Of a stretch of DNA of 11,894 nucleotides, positions 1 to 6,516 are shown one piece after another. Below the pieces are notes generated by a model, which was not told the origin of the DNA, did not search any database, and was given only the letters and a program-made list of their open reading frames with translations. Each line of letters starts with the position of its first letter. The first letter of the stretch is position 1. This stretch comes from DHVE2 group archaeon (lineage in GTDB: Archaea; Thermoplasmatota; Thermoplasmata; Thermoplasmatales; Aciduliprofundaceae), in contig JALSPD010000074.1 in assembly GCA_026986135.1 (NCBI GenBank), forward strand, positions 1 to 11,894, read 5' to 3'. Position numbers and translations under genes: made by a program.

Positions 1-16
1 TTGGGGCTACACTTCC

Positions 17-1426
17 TCATTCATCCCACCTCATGCTTCTTCTCACGGCATCTTTCCATTTTTTGTATCTTTTCTCCCTCCATGTATGGTCTTTCATGGG
101 ACGATACTCTCTGTATTTTTCTGGAGGTTTGATATCTTTTATTGTGATGTTTCCTTTTCCGATTGCAGATAGTATCGCTGCACCCCGTGCTGTCATATCT
201 TTCATATCTGGGACCCTCACGGGTATTCCTGTTATGTCTGCCTGAAACTGCATAAGAAAATCATTTTCGGTCATCCCACCATCTGCCATGATTATTCTTA
301 TTTCTTTGCCCATTTCCTCTATGATGTCTCTAACCATATATCCTATGGATTCCAGCGCAGCTCTTGTTATATCTATTTTTTTGGTTTTTTGAGTAATGCC
401 AAATATTGCACCTCTTGCTAGTGGATCCCAGTATGGGGACCCCAATCCTGAGAATGCAGGTACAAAATACACAGAATTCTCCTCCTCAGATATGTCGCTC
501 CATAGTCCTATTGATTTCAACCACTCCACCACAGATCCGGAAGATAGAATACTCCCTTCAAGCGCATAGTTTGTGGTGCCATTTATAGACCATGCCACTG
601 TTGTTAGTATTCCTTTTTTAATCTCTATTGAATTTCCTGTATTCAAAAGAAGAAACGTTCCCGTGCCGTATGTAATCTTCATATCCCCCTCTTTTATTCC
701 TCCATGCGCTAGAAGTGCAGATTGTTGATCACCTATGATACCTGTTATCTCTATTTTCTTATTATAAATCTGGGTTTCTCCGAAATATCCTGCTGAATCC
801 TTTATTTCAGGTAGCATCTCTTCAGGTATGTCAAATATTTCAAGGAGCTCATCATCCCAGTTTCTATTTCTAATGTTATATATCATCGTACGAGATGCAT
901 TTGTGTGGTCAGTGGCGTGCACTTTTCCACCTGTGAGTTTCCATAGAAGATATGTGTCCACGGTACCAAATTTTATACGGCCTTCTTTTGCCCTTTCTTT
1001 TATCTTTGGAAACCTGTCAAGTAGCCATTTTATTTTTGATGCAGAAAAATATGGATCAGGTTCTAAGCCGGTTTTTTCTTTAATAATCTCTCCATATTCT
1101 TTTTTTAATTCTTCAATCATTTTAGCCGTCCTTCTGCACTGCCATACAATCGCATTGTACACTGTTTTTCCAGTGGTGGAATCCCATAATACAGTAGTCT
1201 CTCTTTGGTTGGTAATACCCAAACCTTCAATCTCTTTATATTGTATGGGCAACTTCCTTAAAATGTTTATTAGGGACTTCCATACATCATCCATATTCTG
1301 CTCTACCCATCCCTCTTGGGGATAGTATGTACTAACTTTCTCTTTAATTAATTTGATGGCTTTGAAATTATCATCAAATATCACAACCTTCAAATTGGTG
1401 GTGCCCTCGTCTATTGCAATGTACAT
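17..1426 (-). CDS. glpK: Glycerol kinase, FGGY family
   Basis: Predicted cytoplasmic enzyme that phosphorylates glycerol with ATP to glycerol 3-phosphate, feeding glycerol into central metabolism. The 469-residue protein follows bacterial GlpK closely along its whole length. It has an N-terminal phosphate-binding segment (D6-E-G-T-T), the signature GITNQRETT with R75 and E76, then W95, Y126 and D233-Q234. These correspond to the glycerol-contacting residues of E. coli GlpK (R83, E84, W103, Y135, D245). The second-domain ATP-binding segment is DGGMTENDFLMQFQAD, near residues 382-397. Compared with E. coli GlpK, as I remember its sequence, it lacks about 14 residues just before the PAFSGLGSPYWDP segment (near 311-319), which explains its shorter length. 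The usual DQGTT reads DEGTT here. It starts at ATG 24 bases after the mscS-like stop, with no Shine-Dalgarno site in front, which suits leaderless initiation. Family assignment is very secure; physiological role (catabolism or lipid-glycerol salvage) is inferred. Confidence 0.96.
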   Translation of the reverse strand: MYIAIDEGTTNLKVVIFDDNFKAIKLIKEKVSTYYPQEGWVEQNMDDVWKSLINILRKLPIQYKEIEGLGITNQRETTVLWDSTTGKTVYNAIVWQCRRTAKMIEELKKEYGEIIKEKTGLEPDPYFSASKIKWLLDRFPKIKERAKEGRIKFGTVDTYLLWKLTGGKVHATDHTNASRTMIYNIRNRNWDDELLEIFDIPEEMLPEIKDSAGYFGETQIYNKKIEITGIIGDQQSALLAHGGIKEGDMKITYGTGTFLLLNTGNSIEIKKGILTTVAWSINGTTNYALEGSILSSGSVVEWLKSIGLWSDISEEENSVYFVPAFSGLGSPYWDPLARGAIFGITQKTKKIDITRAALESIGYMVRDIIEEMGKEIRIIMADGGMTENDFLMQFQADITGIPVRVPDMKDMTARGAAILSAIGKGNITIKDIKPPEKYREYRPMKDHTWREKRYKKWKDAVRRSMRWDE

Positions 1427-1446
1427 GTTGGTAAATTGAAATGGTC

Positions 1447-1456
1447 TATTTTATTT
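1447..1456 (-). promoter_or_regulatory. Possible TATA-like element for glpK
   Basis: On the minus strand the bases read AAATAAAATA, ending 21 bases before the glpK ATG and centred near -25 to -26. That is where an archaeal TATA box would sit for a leaderless transcript starting at the ATG. The element overlaps the stop codon of the upstream channel gene and lies within an A-rich run, so it could be chance. No Shine-Dalgarno site is visible, which gives weak support to leaderless expression. Confidence 0.3.
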
Positions 1457-2902
1457 TTTTATGTGTACATCCACCTGCGGATATGGGATTTCAATACCTC
1501 TCTCTCTGAATTTCTCAACAATCTTCTCACGGAGTGAACTCATAACTCTCCACTGATCTACCAGATTGTCAATCCACACATACATTGTAAAATTATAACT
1601 TGAATCACCGAATTCTCTGAAAACCACGTTGGGTTTGTATTTATCATCTTTTAGAACATGGGGATGTTCCATTGCAATCTCCATAAGTGTCTCTTTAACT
1701 AGCTTTATATCACTATCATACGATACTCCCACATCAATTCTGAGTTCCAGTTTATTGTCGGGACGGCTCAGGTTTATTATCTTATGATTGGCTATGATGT
1801 TATTTGGGATGTATACAATAGTGTTCGCAAAAATATCGTATAGCTTCGTACTTCTTAATCCCACATCTTTTACCTTGTATACATTCTCATCATTTTCCAG
1901 TATGATATAGTCACCAACTTCTATTGATCTATCAAGAAGTATGTGAATCCCTGAGAAAAGATTCCCTATTGTGTCCTGGGCCGCAAATCCAAGGATTATT
2001 CCAAGAACACCCATGCTTGCCAGTAGCACTGTAACATCCACACCCAGTGCCTGAAGTACCATTATTCCACTCATAGATAGTATGCTTGCAATACCAATCT
2101 TCTCAAGGGCAGATATAAGGGCTCCTTCCATTTTTCCAAGTTTATCACGAAAACGAAATGCATAGTGTATTATGAGGTCTCTGTACACTCGATATATTAT
2201 CCAGGTGATTATCAGTATTGTCACGACCTGATATATTATGTATATGTCCTCAAAAAGTTCATTTGAAAGTGGGAAGAGAAGAAGAGAGGTATAAATTCCA
2301 TATACTATTACCCATAACACAATCGGTGTGTGTAGTATGTTGAGGAGTATGTCGTCCGCTTTGGTTTTAGTTTTCTTCACCGCTCTTTTTAGGATGTAAA
2401 ATGCTCCAAAAACAATCATACCCGCTATAACCCAAAATATAATTGCGTTAAGAAATGAGCCCCAGTATCCCCATTCTTCAGGAAACGGTAGATTGAAATA
2501 GAGTCCGCCCAGCATGTTTGTTTCAAAGTGTACAGTGAGATGCACTTCATGGGAGTCAACAAGACCGCTTTCATTGTACATTTCCACGATAATTTTCAGG
2601 TACCATATCTCTTTAAGTGATGCTCGGGGTGCTGTGAATTCAACTTTAATTTCCTTAGCCTGATGAGGTTTAAGGATTCCACTTTCGGGATCGCTTATCA
2701 CCTTCCAGTCCGATGTAAGGTGTGGGGTAATAATGTGGAAAAATATGGTTTCATTATTGTCGTTGAATATTGCGAAATTGATGGTAAATGATTCACCCCC
2801 TCTCACATCTTTCTCAAAATTATCTGGTGATACCTGCGCATAAGATAGTGGTATCTGGATGATTGCAATCAGCATTATTATGAGGATAGGATGAACCTTC
2901 AT
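1451..2902 (-). CDS. MscS-family mechanosensitive channel with exported Ig-like N-terminal domain
   Basis: Predicted membrane channel of the small-conductance mechanosensitive (MscS) family, which releases ions and solutes when membrane tension rises. The 483-residue protein begins with a signal peptide (about 1-22, cleavage likely after SYA). A beta-rich region of about 105 residues (24-128) follows; it looks like an NEW3/CARDB-type Ig fold and should lie outside the cell. Hydrophobic helices lie near 149-171, 190-210, 218-237, 266-286 and 289-310. The last is the Gly/Ala-rich pore helix (LLASMGVLGIILGFAAQDTI), followed by the conserved beta-domain entry (IEVGDYI, 327-333). The end, IPYPQVDVHIKK, is the usual MscS C-terminal strand. 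It starts at ATG with a well-placed TATA-like box and no clear ribosome-binding site. Family call is firm; ion selectivity and gating are unknown. Confidence 0.92.
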   Translation of the reverse strand: MKVHPILIIMLIAIIQIPLSYAQVSPDNFEKDVRGGESFTINFAIFNDNNETIFFHIITPHLTSDWKVISDPESGILKPHQAKEIKVEFTAPRASLKEIWYLKIIVEMYNESGLVDSHEVHLTVHFETNMLGGLYFNLPFPEEWGYWGSFLNAIIFWVIAGMIVFGAFYILKRAVKKTKTKADDILLNILHTPIVLWVIVYGIYTSLLLFPLSNELFEDIYIIYQVVTILIITWIIYRVYRDLIIHYAFRFRDKLGKMEGALISALEKIGIASILSMSGIMVLQALGVDVTVLLASMGVLGIILGFAAQDTIGNLFSGIHILLDRSIEVGDYIILENDENVYKVKDVGLRSTKLYDIFANTIVYIPNNIIANHKIINLSRPDNKLELRIDVGVSYDSDIKLVKETLMEIAMEHPHVLKDDKYKPNVVFREFGDSSYNFTMYVWIDNLVDQWRVMSSLREKIVEKFRERGIEIPYPQVDVHIKK

Positions 2903-2926
2903 TGCATCAATGATATAAGAAGAAAG

Positions 2927-2934
2927 TATAAAAA
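2927..2934 (-). promoter_or_regulatory. TATA box candidate for the MscS-family gene
   Basis: The minus strand reads TTTTTATA, spanning -32 to -25 from the ATG at 2902. This is close to the archaeal TATA consensus and at the spacing expected for transcription starting at or next to the ATG. It lies in a 36-base gap whose T-rich minus strand (CTTTTTATACTTTCTTCTT) could also serve as an oligo-T terminator for the pyrophosphatase gene that ends at 2939. Confidence 0.55.
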
Positions 2935-2938
2935 GATA

Positions 2939-4978
2939 TCAGAGAACGAAAAACGAGGCGAAGATTAGAGAGACTATGCTCATCAGCTTTATGAGTATAT
3001 TCAGAGATGGTCCTGCTGTGTCTTTAAGGGGATCTCCAACTGTGTCTCCGACCACGGCCGCTTTATGAGCATCGCTCCCTTTACCTCCGTAGTTTCCCTT
3101 CTCAATATACTTCTTTGCGTTGTCCCATGCACCGCCAGCATTGGCCATATATATTGCAAGAAGGAATCCAGAAGCTATTGATCCTGCCAGCAGTCCGCCA
3201 ACTGCCTTTGCTCCTAGACCCGGTATTACTCCGATGGCCACCGGTACAACTATCGCAAGGATTGTTGGAAGCATCATTTTCTTTATAGCAGCCTCTGTTG
3301 AGATGGCAATGCATCTGTTGTAATCTGGTTTGGCTTTTCCCTCAAGTATTCCCTCAATCTCCCTGAACTGCCTTCTCACCTCATTTACCATGTCTTCTGC
3401 TGCCTTGCCCACAGCTTTAAGTGCAAGCGCGGAGAATAGGAAAGGCATCAGGGCTCCGATGAAGACACCAACAGTAACTGCAGGATCAGATATGTCCATC
3501 TTTACGTTTCCGAGAGTGTTTGTATACGTGGCAAACAATGCCAATGCGGTAAGAGCAGCTGAACCTATGGCAAAACCCTTGCCAATAGCAGCGGTGGTAT
3601 TACCTATTGCATCAAGTCCCTCGGCCCTCTCCCTCACTTCCTTGCCAAGATGTGCCATTTCTGCTATTCCTGCCGCGTTATCAGCAACGGGACCATAGGT
3701 ATCCATGCTAAGAGTCATTCCCAGCGTACTCAACATTCCTACAGCTGCAAGGGCAATTCCGTAAAGATCTGAGAGGTAATATGCTACTATTATTGCAACT
3801 CCCACAGTTACTACTGGTATAACGGTGCTTAACATACCTACCGCCATGCCCGTAATTATGTTGGTTGCTGCTCCAGTGGTGCTTGCACTGGCAATTTCCT
3901 GAGTTGGTTTGTATTTGTCAGATGTGTAATATTCTGTTGCAAAGCCGATTATGATGCCTGCCAGAAGCCCTGAAAGAAGAGCGATGAATATGTTATACCA
4001 TGGTACAGTGCTATTAAATATGGTGTATCCGTTCTTTCCGAAGTAATATATGAGTGCACCGGAGAGGATTATCATAACCAGAGCGCTCACTATCACGCCT
4101 GTGTTCATGGCTTTTGAAGGATCCTCTTTTCTGAGTCCTACTACAGTTCCAATACCAATTATGGATGAGATAATCCCTATACCTGCAATCAGAAGCGGAA
4201 GTATTACTATGTCACCCATAACCGTTGCGAACATCACACCAATAGCTATTGTGGCTATTATTGAATCAACGTAACTCTCAAAAAGATCTGCACCCATTCC
4301 TGCGGTATCTCCCACATTATCGCCAACATTATCCGCGATAACTGCAGGATTTCTTGGATCGTCCTCAGGTATTCCCGCTTCAACTTTTCCAACAAGATCC
4401 GCACCTACATCTGCCGCTTTGGTATATATGCCTCCGCCCACTCTTGCGAAAAGGGCAATGCTGCTTGCACCGAACCCGAATCCAAACAGTATGTTTGAGA
4501 GATCTTCGGTTGAAACCAATCCTCTGAATATTAAATATACAACGCTAACTCCTGTGAGTCCAAGACCCACCACGGTGAGGCCCATCACAGCCCCAGATGA
4601 AAATGCGACTTTCAGTCCAGAATGAGTGTCTTTTTCAACAGCCTTTGCGGTTCTTACATTGGCGAGAGTGGCAATTCTCATCCCCACATTTCCTGCAAGG
4701 GCAGAAAGTATAGCTCCGAATACAAAGGCTATCGGTGTGTATACGCTTATTCCGCCTTTAAATATTGATCCCATGTAGAGGAGTACTGCCACTACTATTA
4801 TGTATACTGATAGATACTTGTACTCCTCATTGAGGAATGTCATTGCCCCGTGTCTGATGTACCCTGCAATTTCCACCATCAATCCCTCTCCCTGATCCTT
4901 TCTCCTCACATACACGGCGAATATACCTGCGGTCAATAGGGATATCAAACCAATTGCAACAGCCAGATACTCAAACAT
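2939..4978 (-). CDS. hppA: Membrane-bound ion-translocating pyrophosphatase, K+-dependent type
   Basis: Integral membrane pump that couples pyrophosphate hydrolysis to export of H+ or Na+ without ATP. The 679-residue, many-helix protein carries the family's catalytic loops: GGGIYTKAADVGADLVGK, then DDPRNPAVIADNVGDNVGDT (about 206-225), the DTYGPVADNAAG loop (426-437), and the C-terminal GDTVGDPLKDTAGPS segment. A463 and G466 in GNTTAAIGKG match the potassium-dependent subfamily; the potassium-independent one has Lys and Thr there. The gate helix reads D231-L-F-E234-S-Y-V-D238, with N660 and K664 in the last helix, so ion choice is not settled. An open frame extends to GTG at 4987 and ATG at 4984. 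I chose ATG 4978 because GGGTGATG lies just before it, four bases away, and covers those two codons. It would then be the third of three closely spaced start codons. Confidence 0.95.
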   Translation of the reverse strand: MFEYLAVAIGLISLLTAGIFAVYVRRKDQGEGLMVEIAGYIRHGAMTFLNEEYKYLSVYIIVVAVLLYMGSIFKGGISVYTPIAFVFGAILSALAGNVGMRIATLANVRTAKAVEKDTHSGLKVAFSSGAVMGLTVVGLGLTGVSVVYLIFRGLVSTEDLSNILFGFGFGASSIALFARVGGGIYTKAADVGADLVGKVEAGIPEDDPRNPAVIADNVGDNVGDTAGMGADLFESYVDSIIATIAIGVMFATVMGDIVILPLLIAGIGIISSIIGIGTVVGLRKEDPSKAMNTGVIVSALVMIILSGALIYYFGKNGYTIFNSTVPWYNIFIALLSGLLAGIIIGFATEYYTSDKYKPTQEIASASTTGAATNIITGMAVGMLSTVIPVVTVGVAIIVAYYLSDLYGIALAAVGMLSTLGMTLSMDTYGPVADNAAGIAEMAHLGKEVRERAEGLDAIGNTTAAIGKGFAIGSAALTALALFATYTNTLGNVKMDISDPAVTVGVFIGALMPFLFSALALKAVGKAAEDMVNEVRRQFREIEGILEGKAKPDYNRCIAISTEAAIKKMMLPTILAIVVPVAIGVIPGLGAKAVGGLLAGSIASGFLLAIYMANAGGAWDNAKKYIEKGNYGGKGSDAHKAAVVGDTVGDPLKDTAGPSLNILIKLMSIVSLIFASFFVL

Positions 4979-4981
4979 TTT

Positions 4982-4989
4982 CATCACCC
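4982..4989 (-). promoter_or_regulatory. Shine-Dalgarno site deciding the hppA start
   Basis: The minus strand reads GGGTGATG, containing GGTGAT, which is complementary to the ATCACC near the 3' end of archaeal 16S rRNA. It ends four bases before the ATG at 4978. Because it overlaps the in-frame GTG (4987) and ATG (4984), it argues against those two as the main start. Confidence 0.55.
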
Positions 4990-5010
4990 GCTTTAAAAGG
5001 GGATATAGCC

Positions 5011-5023
5011 ATAAAATATAAAA
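5011..5023 (-). promoter_or_regulatory. TATA box candidate for hppA
   Basis: The minus strand reads TTTTATATTTTAT. If TTTTATAT is the box, transcription should start near 4990-4993. That gives a leader of roughly 12-15 bases before the ATG at 4978, just long enough to include the GGTGAT site. The gap is 46 bases from the arcS stop and is AT-rich, so a role in termination of arcS is also possible. Confidence 0.5.
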
Positions 5024-5024
5024 T

Positions 5025-6512
5025 TTACTGGCTCCTGCCGCGTATCTTTACTGCTTTTCCATGACTGAGAACCCGCATATCGTAACTGCTCATTCTGGCG
5101 GTTCCCCAGGCCCTAAGTTCTCCTTGATACGCTACTGCAACCTCATCGCTTATGCGTATCTCTGGAGATGCATTCACTATGCCTGCAGCAAACACATCTC
5201 CCTCCGGATGAAAATCATCAATTTCAACCACATATTTTCCCTCTTCAACCAGTTTTTTGGCAGAACTGAGGGTGAGGGTTAGCATGCCCCTATGGATATC
5301 AAATCCAAAAAATCTCTTGTTGTTGATAATTATGTCCAACCTTGGAGCTCTTCCCCTAAGCTTTGCGTATGAAAAGTCAAAATCAATGTCAAACTGAAAA
5401 GTTGAAAGGGATTTTATGTTATCAATAAGTACCTTTGATCTGGAGACTTTGTAATTCAGAGAAGATGTTTTTTCAGCCAGAGCATCAAGATTTTTGCCCC
5501 ATATCATCTCAGCATCATATTCTTGAAGTAGCCCCTCCAGAAAATTCATATTTTCTGGTAGGAATGATATTATCTTATCGTACTCAAATTTATTTAGATA
5601 CTTTCCCAGAATTTCTTTAATCATTTTCTTCTCCTCTTCGTACCATATACCCACAACTGGAATGTCATAGTTCATGGCAGGATAGAACCTTTCCAGTTCT
5701 CTTGGTACTAATCCGAGAGGTGAGGTGAGAATCACCTCATGCATTGTGGATTTTATGTACCTCCTCATTAGTTTATGGCTTCTGGATTCAGAATATGGTT
5801 TTCTTGCAGAACAGGGAAGAAGGAGAAGATATTTTGCATATTTTGGTTTATTGTACCTATTCAGAATTCTTTCTCTCCACCTTATTATATCTGGGCGGTA
5901 TATGGACTGTACTGTCACAGCGTTAAGTGAATCCATATATATGGGGTAGAATTGCTCCAGGATATCATAGTATTTAAAATCAAGAATTCTTAGAATCTCC
6001 TGCGTTTTATTGTTGGGTATTCCCTCTATGAATTCTCTTAAACGTCCATCCTTCAGAGCTCTCACGGTGAGTGAAAATATGTATTCTGCGTCCCTTTCGC
6101 AGTTCTCACGGGAACCCCACAAACTTGTGCATTTTATTTTTGAGAGGCAATCATCAAAGATGTCGTAGCCCATATAAATTAATATAGGTATGAGATTTTC
6201 TGGAACTCCCGGGGCGTAGAAGATGGCCTCATATCCGTATTTCTCTCTGATATTAATAGTGTATTCCACAAATCGGTGCGAATCCCTTATCATGGTGTTT
6301 ATGTTTGGGATGAGATACACCTTATCTTTTATTTCAACTTCACTTTGCTTTATGCTTGGTGGATACAGGATTTCCTTTTTAATGGGGTAATCCAGGAAAA
6401 TGAAATTTTCGCCATTGTGATCGTATCTCACATCTTTTTCACATTTAAGAAGAAGAGGGGTCTTTATGTCTCCGTCAACTTCCTTTGCAAGTCCAAATCT
6501 TCTGACTATCAT
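5025..6512 (-). CDS. arcS: Archaeosine synthase (TGT-like, PUA domain)
   Basis: Acts on position 15 of archaeal tRNAs, where TgtA has inserted preQ0. ArcS modifies the nitrile on the way to archaeosine; in several archaea it attaches lysine and a radical-SAM partner (RaSEA) finishes the reaction. The 495-residue protein has a TGT-like N-terminal region (from RFGLA and the TPLLL strand, about 5-27, to about 190). The ArcS hallmark follows at P233-C-S-A-R-K-P-Y-S-E-S-R-S-H246. A C-terminal PUA RNA-binding domain covers about 425-493 and ends with GKAVKIRGRSQ. The frame opens 35 codons earlier at 6617, but that stretch overlaps the zinc-finger codons of the upstream gene and does not look like the TGT N-terminus. 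ATG 6512, one base after the upstream stop, is preferred and implies translational coupling. Neither tgtA nor a RaSEA gene is in the window. Confidence 0.93.
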   Translation of the reverse strand: MIVRRFGLAKEVDGDIKTPLLLKCEKDVRYDHNGENFIFLDYPIKKEILYPPSIKQSEVEIKDKVYLIPNINTMIRDSHRFVEYTINIREKYGYEAIFYAPGVPENLIPILIYMGYDIFDDCLSKIKCTSLWGSRENCERDAEYIFSLTVRALKDGRLREFIEGIPNNKTQEILRILDFKYYDILEQFYPIYMDSLNAVTVQSIYRPDIIRWRERILNRYNKPKYAKYLLLLPCSARKPYSESRSHKLMRRYIKSTMHEVILTSPLGLVPRELERFYPAMNYDIPVVGIWYEEEKKMIKEILGKYLNKFEYDKIISFLPENMNFLEGLLQEYDAEMIWGKNLDALAEKTSSLNYKVSRSKVLIDNIKSLSTFQFDIDFDFSYAKLRGRAPRLDIIINNKRFFGFDIHRGMLTLTLSSAKKLVEEGKYVVEIDDFHPEGDVFAAGIVNASPEIRISDEVAVAYQGELRAWGTARMSSYDMRVLSHGKAVKIRGRSQ

Positions 6513-6516
6513 ATCA
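6510..6516 (-). promoter_or_regulatory. Stop-start junction, likely translational coupling
   Basis: On the minus strand the upstream stop TGA (6516-6514) is followed by a single T and then the arcS ATG (6512-6510). No strong Shine-Dalgarno site lies in the 20 bases before it (the nearest is AGG, about 18 bases upstream). Reinitiation by ribosomes that finish the giant repeat gene is the simplest explanation for arcS translation. Confidence 0.65.

Noticed and set aside
1..16. Terminator or next gene downstream of glpK
   Set aside because: Only 16 bases remain after the glpK stop, too few to support any call.
828..1325. Plus-strand open frame of 165 codons
   Set aside because: It lies wholly inside glpK on the opposite strand, has no recognisable product, and glpK is conserved across this region.
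3330..3698. Plus-strand open frame of 122 codons within hppA
   Set aside because: Shadow of the highly conserved pyrophosphatase reading frame; Ala/Pro/Ser-rich with no family resemblance.
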